From Megascapheus bottae (taxonomy: Eukaryota; Chordata; Mammalia; Rodentia; Geomyidae), in contig JANJXV010000004.1 in the NCBI GenBank assembly GCA_024803745.1, forward strand, positions 46,742,358 through 46,806,357: a stretch of 64,000 bases of DNA, written 5' to 3'. A program made the translations under genes and the position numbers. The notes under the pieces are model-generated. The model was given only the letters and a program-made list of their open reading frames with translations, was not told where the DNA came from and ran no database searches. Positions 21,867 to 32,927 of the stretch are shown here, piece by piece (position 1 is the stretch's first letter; each line of letters opens with the position of its first letter).

Positions 21867-23204
21867 ATTTTTTTTATTTTCTTTTTTTCATATATTTATT
21901 ATTGTAATTAATAGAAGGGTTACATGATATTTGCCAGAGAGATGGTGCATTAATTCCCATACACTGATACTCTTTCACACGTCTTGGTCCCCATTTCCCT
22001 CAACCCAACCCCCACCACTCATCTTGTTTTCCCCCTTCCCTATCCAATTTCAAATAACCAAATACAGATATATCCAATATATAAGGTAATAAAGTGAGAT
22101 ACTGTAACAGTATGAGATACCCAAGGGACAACAAAGGAGATGAGAGATAACATAGTACCTTAAGAACAACAATCATTCATTATATGGCTTATGTTTCTAT
22201 ATCTTAGAGATCCTTTCATTTAGCATCACACTATATGGCCTTTTGTATCAAGGTTTTGCTCTATTGCAAATCTCTGCTAGGAGAGCCCAAGGGTTCTACT
22301 GATTATGAAAAATGAGGGAAACCACTGAGCCTAAGTACCTTTGAGTCTGCCTTACTTCAATTAATATGATTTTTTCTAAGTCTTTCCACTTCCTAACAAA
22401 TGGGGCAATGTCATTCTTTCTGACAGCAGCATAGAATTCCATTGTGTACAAATATCACAACTTGTTGATCCACTCATCAACTGAGGGACATCTAGGTTGA
22501 TTCCATATCTTTGCTATGGTAAATAGTGCTGAAATGAACATTGTTGTGCTGGTGGATTTAGTATGATCGTGTTTCTGGATGATTGGGTAAATGCCAAGTA
22601 GTGGTCATAGGGGAGCTCTATGTTTACTCTTTTCAAGAACTGCCATACTACTTTCCATAGTGGTTGAAACAGTGTAGTAGTGATCCCTCCTGGTCACATC
22701 CCCTCCAGCATCTGTTGTTATTCGTTTTCCTGATCCTGGCTATTCTAACTGGAGTGAGGTGGAATCTTAGAGTTGTTTTGATTTACATTTCTTTTATGAC
22801 CAGAGACGTTGAGCATTTCTTCATGTGTCTATAGGCCATTTTTGTTTCTTCTTCAGAGAAGACCCTCTTGAAGTCTGTGGCCCATCTTTTAATGGGATAG
22901 TTGTTACTTTGGAGATTAGTTTTGGATTGATTTAATTTTTTAAGCTGTTGATATATTTTAGATATGAGGCCTTTGTCCGTTGTTTGGTTGGTGAAGATGT
23001 TCTCCCACTTTGTAGGCTTCCTAATTAATTTACTAGCTATGTCCTTTCCATACAAAAGCTCTGCAGTTTAATGCAGTTCCACTTATCCAGCCTTTCTCTG
23101 ATTTGTTGTGATTCTTGGCCCTTATTAAGAACGTTTTGACCTGTGCCAAGGAGGCTAGTGTATCTCCTATTCCTTCTTGTAGAGTTTTCAGTGTGTCAGC
23201 GTTT
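21867..23204 (-). mobile_element. 5'-truncated L1, about 1.34 kb
   Basis: The minus strand carries the 3'-UTR and the ORF2p carboxy-terminal third. Recognisable segments are [16 protein letters not shown] and [20 protein letters not shown] at 22783-23055 and ADTLKTLQEGIGDTL at its far end (about 23150-23200). Frameshifts separate the open pieces. Its 5' end lies within about 12 bases of the equivalent point in two other copies (23385 and 32928). Confidence 0.93.
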
Positions 23205-23230
23205 TTTTTTTTTTTTGCTGGCAATGCCAT

Positions 23231-23384
23231 TTTTTTTGTTTTTGTTTTTTTAATATATTTTTTTATTGTAATTAATAAAAGGGTTACATGATATTTGCCA
23301 GATAGAAGGTGCATTAATTCACTTACATTGATACCCTTTCACATGTCTTGGTACCCATTACCCTCCCCCCACCCCCGAGGTAAA
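23231..23384 (-). mobile_element. L1 3'-UTR fragment
   Basis: Reverse L1 tail (TTATTGTAATTAATAAAAGG, GATATTTGCCAGATAGAAGG, CATGTCTTGGTACCCATTAC). It stops at the C-rich run, where a plus-strand L1 begins. Confidence 0.9.
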
Positions 23385-24745
23385 AGCTGACATACTGAAA
23401 ACTTTACAAGAAGGAATAGGAGATACACTAGGCCTCCTTGGCACAGGTCGAAACTTTCTTAATAAGGAGCAAGAATCACAACAAATCAGAGAAAGGCTGG
23501 ATAAGTGGGACTGCATTAAACTGCGGAGCTCCTGTATGGCAAAGGACATAGCTAATAAATTAATTAGGAAGCCTACAAACTGGGAGAACATCTTCACCAA
23601 CCAAACAATGGACAAAGGCCTCATATCTAAAATATATCGACAACTCAAAAAATTAAATCAATCCAAAACTAATCTCCAAAGTAACAACCATCCCATTAAA
23701 AGATGGGCCAAAGACTTCAAGAGAGTCTTCTCTGAAGAGGAAACAAAAATGGCCTATAGACACAGGAAGAAATGCTCAACATCTCTGGTCATAAAAGAAA
23801 TGCAAATCAAAACAACTCTAAGATTCCACCTCACTCCAGTTAGAATGGCCAGGATCAGGAAAACGAATAACAACAGATGCTGGAGGGGATGTGGCCAGGA
23901 GAGATGACTACTACACTGTTGGTGGGAGTGCAAACTCGTTCAACCACTATGGAAAGCAGTATGGCAGTGCCTCAAAAGGCTAAACATAGAACTCCTCTAT
24001 GACCCAGCAATTCCACTACTTGGCATTTACCCAACCATCCAGAATCTAGGGCATACTAAATCCACTAGCACAACAATGTTCATTGCAGCATTATTCAGCA
24101 TAGCAAAGATATGGAACCAACTAGATGTCCCTCAGTTGATGAGTGGATCAACAAGATATGGTATTTGAACACAATGGAATTCTATGCTCCTGTCAGAAAG
24201 AATGACCTTGCCCCATTTGTTAGGAAATGGAAGGACTTAGAAAAAATCATATTAAGTGAAGTAAGCCAGACTCAAAGGAACTTAGGCTCAATGGTTTCCC
24301 TCATTTGTCATAATCAATAGAAACCTTGGGCTCTCCTAGCAGAGATCTGCAATAGAGCAAAACCTTGATACATAAGGCCATATAGTATGAAGCTAATTGG
24401 AAGGACCTCCAGGATACTGAAACAAAAGCCATATAACGAATGATTGTTGTCCTTAATGTACTATGTTATCTCTCATCTCCTTTGCTGTCCCTTGGTTATC
24501 TCATATTGTTACAGTACCTCACTTTGTTACCTGATATATTGAATATATTTTTCTTTGGTTATTTGAAATTGGATAGGGAAGGGGGGAAAACCAAAATGGG
24601 GGAGGGGGCGGTGGGGGAGAGGATAATGGGTACTAAGACATGTGAAAGGGTATCAATGTATGTGAATTAATGCACCTTCTATATGGCAAATATCATGTAA
24701 CCCTTTTATTAATTACAATAAAAAATTAAAAAAAATTTAAAAAAG
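23385..24745 (+). mobile_element. 5'-truncated L1, about 1.36 kb
   Basis: The plus strand starts in ORF2 at the EVKADTLKTLQEG-equivalent point. A 123-codon open piece at 23536-23907 covers [29 protein letters not shown] and [16 protein letters not shown] up to [10 protein letters not shown] second piece (24111-24320) covers the last part of ORF2p. The 3'-UTR and AATAAAAAATTAAAA tail follow. It lacks the reverse transcriptase and endonuclease domains, so it is dead. Confidence 0.95.
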
Positions 24746-24746
24746 A

Positions 24747-24916
24747 TTGCTTGCCTTGTATGCACCAAGAGCACAATTCTATTCCTGGGTACCACGTACA
24801 TGGGAAAAGCTATAAGTGGTTCTGTGACTCAAGTGGTAGAGCTCTAGTCTTGAGAAAGCCCAAGGACAGCACTCAAGCCCTGAGTTCAAGCCCTGGGAGT
24901 GTCAAAATAAAAAAGA
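24747..24916 (+). mobile_element. IDL-Geo-like SINE lacking its head
   Basis: It starts at GCTTGCC of the left half, without the first ~28 bases, directly after the L1 tail. The linker, right half and A/G-rich tail are present. The missing head was probably removed or displaced when the L1 inserted. Confidence 0.85.
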
Positions 24917-25404
24917 AAGATCTTTAAAAAGGCCTTGGATACTGAATTAAGGAAACAAAAAATGATTTCCTTTGGAAAAGAAAGTATTTTGGAAAGTAAA
25001 AAGTGTCTTACAAACACTAAAATGTTTGAATATATAGCAAATGGTATAAGTATATCTTAATGACAATTTTATGAGTAGAGTTGATATGTAATTAAGTTGG
25101 CTGTGATTTAAATAAAGTGAAGACTAATACACAGATATAAAACCAGCATGTAATTGTTTATGTCTATCTATATGAAATATTGCTCCTAATGATACCTGAT
25201 ACCCTTTGGTAAAATAGGCTAAAGCTTTAGGTCTCTGGCTTGGCAGGGTCACTGTCCCTGTGTCAGCTTAAAGAAATCACAGAAGTTGGATATTCACCCA
25301 TCAATTCCCCTTAAGATCAAACCATACATTCTTGAAGAAGAAAAAAAAAACATCCTCTAACCTGAGCAAACTTGGTTAGTGGGTAGCATGTGACTTGTAC
25401 AAAG
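24917..25404. other. Unassigned DNA
   Basis: No gene or repeat family recognised. Confidence 0.5.
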
Positions 25405-26345
25405 ATATTCTTTTCTAAAGAATTTTTATAAAGATGAGGTACAGTGGGGTTATAGTTACACAAGTAAGATATTGAGTAAATTCCTTTTTGGAAAATGACA
25501 CCCCTTCCCTCACTCTCTGTCCCAGTTTTTCCTTCCCATCCCATCCATAAGTTGTGTAGTTCACTTTCAACACAGTGTCTAGGAAGTAGGGCTGCTGCAT
25601 TTGCTCATCCTTAATTCCAGCATTCCTGTGTCCCCATTATCATTCCAAAGACAGTTAAACAAACAAACAAGACAAAAGGAAAACAAAATCAGCAACAATG
25701 AAAAAAATAACCACCTGTTGCCGTTTCCTGGAGTATATTTCTATAAATATTATTTCATATGATTGGATATACATAGCTATTGAGCCTTCGTGATACTCTC
25801 CAAAACAAACCCTCTTTTGTCTCACTGTATAAGAATGTCTAGAGACCTGTATAGTATTTTATCATGTCCCAGTGTTTGTTTGTTATAAACCATCCACTGT
25901 GTTTACTTATAGACTTGAAGGCACATTCTAGTTATCACAAATGAGGAAATCTATGCAAGCTATATTTTGGGGGGGTTGGCTTACTTTACGTATTATGATT
26001 TCCTCAAAAGACTATAAACATGGTTTCCAATAATTCCTCTCTTGAGCATCTATCCAATACAACACAAATTAGGCCACACTAAAGCTACCTGCACAACCAT
26101 GTTCATGATAGCATTGTTTAGAATAGCCAGGCTAGTGCATGCTAGTTAAGCACTACTACTAGACCACACTCCCAGCCCGTAACATTTTCAAAATATATTG
26201 AATCAACCCAGATGCCCCCCTCAGTGGATGAACAGATAAAGAAAATGTGGTAATGGAATTCTACTTATCCATCAAAAGTATGATGTTATAGCATTCATAA
26301 GGAAGTGAAAGGACTTGGAAAAAATTACATTAAGCAAAGTAGGTG
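25405..26345 (-). mobile_element. L1 with 5' inversion (twin-priming type)
   Basis: Bases 25405-26009 are a minus-strand L1 3'-UTR and the last ORF2 codons (GGCTTACTTTACGTATTATG in reverse). Bases 26010-26345 are ORF2 on the plus strand (PLLSIYP, TTMFMIALF-type residues, then GLEKITLSK). The plus part ends at the ORF2 position where the minus part begins, which is the arrangement left by twin priming. A short foreign insertion interrupts the inverted part near 26131-26195. Confidence 0.8.
26131..26195. other. Short insertion resembling a locus 1.15 kb downstream
   Basis: This segment interrupts L1 ORF2. It matches 27288-27350, covering the head end of the minus-strand SINE there (TGCTAGTTAAG, CTACTACTAGACCACACTCC) and also about 20 bases of that SINE's non-SINE flank (TAACATTTT...). 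This fits a templated filler copied from nearby. Confidence 0.65.
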
Positions 26346-26384
26346 AAAGATACTTGTATTCTAATTCTAACTCTTATGATTTAA

Positions 26385-26560
26385 TAGGTCATTGTTTTTG
26401 TGAAAATATCTTAGCTTTTATGAATCACAGTTTTCTCAGCTATAAAGTGGGATTTAATAAAAATTTACAAAGAAGCACAAGAAAGCTTTCTGTCATTGCT
26501 ATGTGCTTATCATACCTGGTATAACACAGGTTTTCAGAAAATAATAGCTATAAATAATGT
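26385..26560 (+). mobile_element. MIR SINE relic
   Basis: AATCACAGTTTTCTCAGCTA, TAAAGTGGGATTTAATAAAA and TATGTGCTTATCATACCTGG follow the MIR consensus (CTCAGTTTCCTCATCTGTAAAATGGGGATAATA...) in order. Confidence 0.7.
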
Positions 26561-26632
26561 TATGCTATACTCTGCAGATCTGTTTATTTTCTGTAGTAGC
26601 TGCATTCTTTTTCTTTCAAGAGAACATATTTC

Positions 26633-27066
26633 TTTCTTTTTTTTTTCTGTTGGTCATGGGGCTCAGACTCTGGGCCTGGGCCTTATCCCTAACTCTTCAG
26701 CTCAAGGCTACCACCCTACCCCTTGAGTCACAGCACTTCTGGTTAACCATTTCTAGTGGTTAATTGGAGATAAGAATTTAGCCTAGTGGTAGAGTGCTTG
26801 CCTGGCATGCATGAAGATCTGGGTTTGATTCCTCGGTACCACATACATAGAATAAAAAAGCTGGAAGTGGTACTATGGCTCAAGTGGTAGAGCTCTAGCC
26901 TTGAGAAAGCCCAAGAACAGTGCTCAGGCCCTGAGTTCAAGCCCCAGGACTGGCAAAAAAAAAAGAGTGTCAGGGACTTCAGTCCTCAGGTTGGCTTTGA
27001 ACCAGATCATCAGATCTCAGCCTTCTGAGTAGCTAGGATTATGGGTATGAGCCACTTCACCCCACT
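26633..27066 (-). mobile_element. B1-dID-like SINE with a nested SINE
   Basis: A reverse element (A-tail side at 26633; right half to 26765; left half 26967-27066) is split by a plus-strand IDL-Geo copy. It is flanked by an exact 10-bp duplication, AACATATTTC, at 26623-26632 and 27067-27076. Confidence 0.92.
26777..26965 (+). mobile_element. IDL-Geo-like SINE nested in a B1-dID SINE
   Basis: It starts at TTTAGCCTAGTGG (the first bases of the left half are missing or altered). It has GGGTTTGATTCCTCGG, ACCACATACATA, the right half and an A-tail. It sits within the AGATAAGAG...TCTCAGGGAC linker of its host. Confidence 0.92.
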
Positions 27067-27141
27067 AACATATTTCAATTTATGGATTTTAATGATTTAA
27101 CTGACTTGTGATATGCTATAACTAGTTAGATAACTTCTTTT

Positions 27142-27331
27142 TGCCAATACTGGGGCTTGAACTCAGGGCCTAGGCACTGTCTTTAGACACTTTTTGTTCA
27201 AGACTAGTACTCTGCCATATTAGCTAGCACTGCTTCTAGCTTTTTCTGTGTATGTGGTACAGAGGAATCAAACCCAGGGCTTTGTGAATGCTAGTTAAGA
27301 ACTCTACTACTAGACCACACTCCAGGCCCAT
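27142..27331 (-). mobile_element. IDL-Geo-like SINE
   Basis: In reverse: TTGCCAATACTGGGGCTTGA (right half end), GTGTATGTGGTACAGAGG linker, and ID-like left half ending in CTAGACCACACTCCAGGCCC. It is moderately diverged. Its left-half end and flank are the apparent source of the filler at 26131-26195. Confidence 0.88.
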
Positions 27332-27356
27332 AACATTTTAAAACTATATTAAATTA

Positions 27357-29263
27357 TCTACCTACATTATAGGATAGATCTCTGTTATTTTACTTAACTA
27401 GTATGACTGTTGTCTTTCTTGTATTTCTAGATATATCCGATGCTGTCAGTGAAGCTCAGTTAGAAAAAATGAAAACCTGAAAGCCACGTGCTCTTGCCTA
27501 AGAGTGATGACAATACCAGTTTCCCCTCTTCGTCTCACTGAAATTTTCTGTGTGGTCTTAAACTAGGTCTCTCATTCACATGGGCAGCCAGAGATTCTTC
27601 ACAGGCTCTAATAAAATAAAAGGGAAAATTGCAGGGGAAAGATATATCACGACGGTAATCTATTGGTTTAGATAGATCAAATGTCTGACTATATTCTGTA
27701 TGAGGGGGAGAAAGTGTCATCCCTCCTTCCCTAAACTTTGCTATTTTCTAAAATGGATCCACTTTGAGATGTAATTTTTTTCTTCCCAACTTAGACCAGT
27801 TGGATCCCATCTATCATAATTGTGGCGGATAGCAAGTGATTTGTTTCATTACATGGTTAATGGCTGTAGTGAGAACATTTGAGCTATTACATGAAAAGCT
27901 GTGGTTGTGCCTTAGTGAAGCTTCCAAGGATAGAATTTTCTCTTTACTCTTTTGTTTCTGCAATCGGCTCTCTTGCCCCTAACAGAGATGCACACTGACT
28001 TTTAAATCCTTTTCCGCTTGGCTTGAGGGAGTTTGCTTCTTGTTTTATGTGTGTCGTTGAAAAGTCCAGTGGCCAAGCATTTTCTAGCCAGCCAAGACAT
28101 GAAAATAGTATGAACACCAGAAAAGATGGAATTGATGTAAAAATTACTGTTCCTGAAAAATAATAAAAGTGGCCAAAATGCATTTTTAAAGGTGAGTAAT
28201 ATATGCATCTAATGTATGAACCCAATTGTTATTCACCTCTATGCTTGGCCCAATATCAATTCTTCAGTATGTGAGTCCTTTTCATAGATTCCTAAAAACT
28301 AAGAGAAACCACTTCATAATAGACAGGTATATAAGACATGGAAACCATTTTTTTTTCTGGTAGACTCACAAAGGAGTTATGCTGGTTCATGCCTTTCATA
28401 CTAAGCATAATTTTAAACAACTCTCTTCCTTAAAGAGATTTTTAATTTATCCGTTTGATTTACAAACTCAAGATAATTCTTAATTTAAAAGAAAATCCCT
28501 CAAAGCTCAGTTTCCAAAACACATTAAGTAAGATTTTATACATTTTTAATTAATCCAGATGTCATCAAAGGTAATTCTTAATTAGCTATCTACCCTTGAA
28601 TCAGTGACAGTGGTGATTATCAGAGAAGAGGGAGCAAGTGAGGCCTTTGTACCTTTGGGTCATTTGAAAGGTGATTTTATTATTTCCAGTAACCTTCAAC
28701 CTTAGGGGTGATATCCTGCTATAATTCAGTTATTGGAAAAACATGGCTATCCTTTTGAATACAGGTTAACTGTAAGTACTTCTTTAATAGTTTAAAATTT
28801 TAAATTACTTCTAAAAATACTCAAAAGTTGTTAACAAACATTGACCAGAAATTCTAAGAGGAAGATAATTTACTGAAACCACCTTGACTTTTTAAAAATC
28901 TTTTTCATGATAATGCTTATAATTTTTTTCTGTGTATTATTGCATCTGCAATGGCATTTTTGTGGGAAGTTTGGAGGAAGGCTTGTTTTGACTTGTTTTT
29001 AGAAATACAGATGGATAAATGGAAATAATTCAAGGCAAATATCAAGATACAAACCTCATGCTTTCAGCCCTTAAACTGGCCATAATAAATACATCCTGGT
29101 GGGCACTTCTCTTTTCTTGGAGAACATACATATTCATGTGTTTGAAGTCAACCATGGATATTGACATGGACTACAATGTGTTTTAAAAAGAGGAGAAACT
29201 ACAGTGAATACTTAAGGCAAGTGAAAGAAAATAACAAATTTAATAATTGACGTATCTTCTACC
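27357..29263. other. Unassigned DNA
   Basis: No gene. Bases 27950-28230 lack recognisable repeats and have a balanced composition with ATGCAT/TTAAA-type motifs, so unique conserved sequence is possible. That is only an impression. Confidence 0.45.
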
Positions 29264-29349
29264 GAGGGGGGGGGAGGGAAAGGGAGGGAGGGAGGGAGGG
29301 AGAGAGGAGAGAGAGGGAGAGGGAGAGGGAGAGAGGGAGAGAGGAAGGA
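29264..29349. repeat. G/A-rich microsatellite
   Basis: GGGA, GAGA and GGGAGA units on the plus strand. The reverse frame is an artefact. Confidence 0.95.
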
Positions 29350-29690
29350 ACAAAATAAGATGCAAATAAAATAAAACAATAAAATACATGTAAAGTAAAA
29401 AGTGCAATTGATTTCTTTTATTTCCAAATGCTTAACTTACAGGATGGGAGAACACACAATTTAGCTTGTTTGGGTTTAGTCTTTCCTAATATATTCTACA
29501 GAGTAATTTATTTTCAGAAGAAGCCTCACTGCAGTGCTCCTATTATGATAATGGGAATTTATGCACATGAGTATTTGTGATCACATCACAGAGTGGTTTG
29601 GAGAAGAAATATGGGGGAGGGGGAAATTAACATTTAAAAAATCGGGATGAAAGCTTAAAAATCCTCTAAATTCTCTATCACTCAATCTGG

Positions 29691-29691
<1 letters not shown>
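29350..29691. other. Unassigned DNA
   Basis: Nothing recognised. Confidence 0.5.
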
Positions 29692-29730
<39 letters not shown>

Positions 29731-29740
29731 CACACACACA
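29692..29740. repeat. (AC)n microsatellite
   Basis: About 24 AC units with one interruption. Confidence 0.95.
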
Positions 29741-30087
29741 ATTCCACGGTGAATTGTCTTATTTGGGCTAAGTGCTTCTATGGTGAAGAACAGAACTTCT
29801 GAGTGAAAAGCGGCATAATGCATAGAATGCTTGCATGGATTTGTTGATGAGAAGGTCGCTGCCCCTGAGATTGGAAAACACAGTTCCAACAGGCTCAGAC
29901 CTCTCTCACCATATTCACTTTGCTTACTCAGGAGCAGACAATGACAGGCAGAGACTTAGGGGGGAGGGGATGAATCAAAGTCCCTCTTATTCCATGTCTC
30001 TCTGCTAGATTTGCCATCAGCCTGGAGAGCTGACAAGGAGAGAATCAATCCAGGAGACATAGGGTGAAAACGCAAACAGGGATAAGG
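29741..30087. other. Unassigned DNA
   Basis: Nothing recognised. Bases 29960-29972 are a short G run. Confidence 0.5.
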
Positions 30088-30166
30088 TCTCTCCCTCTCC
30101 CTCTCCCTCTCCCTCTCCCTCTCCCTCTCCCCCCCCCCTCTCTCTCTCTCTCTTTCTCTCTTCCAT
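30088..30166. repeat. (CTCCCT)n then (CT)n microsatellite
   Basis: About seven CTCCCT units, a C run, then CT units. Any frame through it is compositional. Confidence 0.95.
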
Positions 30167-31254
30167 CTCATTTTCTCTATCTTTGTGCACAAAATCCACA
30201 TCTTTGAGAAAACAGGTGATTTTTCCTGTCATGAGTGAAGCAAATAATTAAGAACTCTGTCACTTGACAATACGCTCATCTTTATAGTAGAGCCATCTTG
30301 TTTGTGGTCGATTGTGTATGGCCATTTGAAGATTGTGGGTGTCAATATTGGTGCACATCCCACATCACTCTTTGAACAAACACCTGAAGGGAAAATTATA
30401 ACAAAATCACAGCTTGGATACATTATTAAATAAGAAGCTTATTGGATTAGCAGAACGAATAGGTCCAGTCACCAAAGTATATGGGGTATAAATCAGCCGC
30501 CTTTGTGTAGGCTAAAGGAGATAATAATATTCTAGCACTTCTCATGTAGAAAGAGCATTTAGCTTATTCTTTTCCTTAATTGATATTCTGTAACTGAATC
30601 AAACACTTCTGATTTGCTGACCGGCTCACAAATTTCCCATATGTCTACAGATTGCTCCACTCAGAAATGTGAGATTGTGCAGCACAAAGTTGCTTTGAGG
30701 ACAGCCCAAATCAGTAGCGGTTGCTAGACAATTTCTTCTATGAAGAACAGATGAAGATCAGAAATACAAAAAACTGCACATTTTTACAATTTCCTATTAA
30801 ATGTATTATCACTTTTTTTCAGTAAAACTCAGAGATTCAAGCCAATTTCCTTGGTAAATATTATGAAAAAGTTATAGTCTCAGGGTAGCTGTAGTATACT
30901 GCATACAAATTTTATTTTCTTCTTCTGTTTTCATATTTTGGCATAAAAGTAGGATGCCCACACTTGCTTCTTCATGAATAATGAAATAAAATATAAGTAT
31001 AGTTAAGCAAAGCTTAACTTTAGAAAAGCTTACATATTTCAGGTATCATGCACAGTAAATTGATACTTTAGAAATGAAATGCAGAATTTTCTGTCACCCT
31101 GATCTTTGGCAAGAGCTCAAACTGTAACTTCTTCAACCAAATACAGGCATGTGTTAATATATTTCATTTTGAATTATTTTAGGGAAATTATCAAATATTG
31201 CACTTCCCCAATGCAAGCTACTAATTTAAGTTAGTATGAGTACATGCTCCATAG
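30167..31254. other. Unassigned DNA
   Basis: No gene or repeat recognised. Bases 30600-30760 are repeat-free and of mixed composition. Confidence 0.5.
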
Positions 31255-31430
31255 GCAAGATGCTGAGCTCTCAACACAGCGATTGTTCCAACAATCATAT
31301 AGAGTAGGCACATTTTCTATGTGATAAAACAGAGATTTAATAAGAAGCTAGTGTCCTCATTACTGTCCCACAGTTCATCTGAAAAGGGTTAGACTAATCC
31401 CCAGGCAGCCTGCCTTCTACTGCCAAAATA
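31255..31430 (-). mobile_element. MIR SINE relic
   Basis: It reads in reverse as MIR: AACAATCATATAGAGTAGGC, GTGATAAAACAGAGATTTAA, GTCCCACAGTTCATCTGA and CCCAGGCAGCCTGCCTTCTA correspond to the consensus series '...CTATGAGGTAGG...', 'GAGGAAACTGAGGC', 'GTCACACAGCTAG' and 'ACCCAGGCAGTCTGACTCC'. Confidence 0.78.
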
Positions 31431-32083
31431 AATCTTAATCTGCTATATTGGGCATTCATTAACATTAAATAAATTGAATGTTTGAATCTTCTAAGGTATC
31501 TTATGCAGTTTTCATCATTTCACTGAAATCTGTTTATTAAAGTAGAAGCATAAGCATTGTATTTTGAACTCACAAATCTTACACAATGAACTCTCCCTCC
31601 GAGGTTGTTATTGCCAGAACAGATTGGGAAGTAACATGTACAAATGTATTTAGCTGATTTAAAGAAAGAAGACATACTGTTTAATCAACCTACATCTTAT
31701 TATTTAAAATACCCTAAAGATTCAAGATTATGCATGGTAATGAGTCGTCCTGTTTGTGTTTGCTGATCAGTAATGGTAAATTATGGGAAACTGCTGAGCT
31801 CCTACAAGGAGCACAGATAGGAAGCTACATTCCCATGAGGATGCCTCTAGGTCCGTTTTTATTGGGAACACTTTCCCACAATGGTTATGAGACTATTTTT
31901 TCACATAATCATTTTTTAAAATACTTTCTCAGAATCATTTCTCTGATTTCCCTCATTGAAATGTGAAACCATACTAATCTTGGCATTTTCAATTGTGAAT
32001 TAATCACCATTATCTCCATATAAGAAATTTGGTGACAACAAGAAATTACTTTTCTATGAAATCTGATTTCTTTTACTTCTTTA
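31431..32083. other. Unassigned DNA
   Basis: No gene or recognised repeat family. Confidence 0.5.
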
Positions 32084-32301
32084 TTTTTTTTCTTTTTTTG
32101 AACTCTGGGCTTGGACACTGTCTTCAGCTCAAGGCTACTGTCCTACCACTTGAGCCACAACCCCACTTGCCACTTTCTAGGGAGTAATTGGAGATAGGTA
32201 TCTTATGTTCTTTAGTGCCAGAACTGGCTTTGAACCTTGATCCTCAGATCTTACCCTCCCAACTAGCTAGGATTACAGGCATGAGCCATTGCATTGGGCT
32301 C
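32084..32301 (-). mobile_element. B1-dID-like SINE
   Basis: Reverse element with poly-T at 32084-32098, a shortened right half (CAAGGCTACTGTCCTACCAC), the GTAATTGGAGATAGG linker and a 7SL-like left half ending GGATTACAGGCATGAGCCA. Confidence 0.88.
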
Positions 32302-32908
32302 TAATTTCTTAATGTAATCTTCAAAGTAAAAAGGAAAAATCCAAGCACCAGAAGGGTAGACAATTTTCATAATCTGGCATTGAATTATATATATAACATA
32401 CACTTGTGTTTCTCATCAAATACAAGAAAGAAATTCTCAGTTGAGAAATTAGAAACAGAATAGATGAATTGTTTAAAGATATTTTGGAAGAACTATGTTG
32501 CAAATCTTCAGAAAATACAAATTTCTTTGTTGCCTCCATTTTCTTAGTTATTCCACTTAGTGATGAGACAGAGGAGTCTCACTCCCTTGTTTCATTCAGT
32601 GATGCTTGAACAGAATTATCATCAACTAACATGTTTGCTCTATGTCACAGGGAAATAAAAGAGAAGTGAGTAATGTTTTATTACCTCTAGAATTTATTGA
32701 GAAACAGATAATATTCTCAGACCTTGCAGGAAATTTTACTGAATGTAGCTTTTAATAGATATTCCACAAATTTATCTATTATTTTTTATTTAATATTTTC
32801 AGGTACCCATAACATTCAATTATATGAATGGAAAAACATGAAAACTTAGCTGTGTTGAGATTATCAGAGAGACAGACTCTAGTAGAAAATGGCAGACAAA
32901 GTTGATTT
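32302..32908. other. Unassigned DNA
   Basis: No gene or recognised repeat. The sequence is AT-rich. Confidence 0.5.
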
Positions 32909-32927
32909 AAGAAATTGTCACCCCAAA

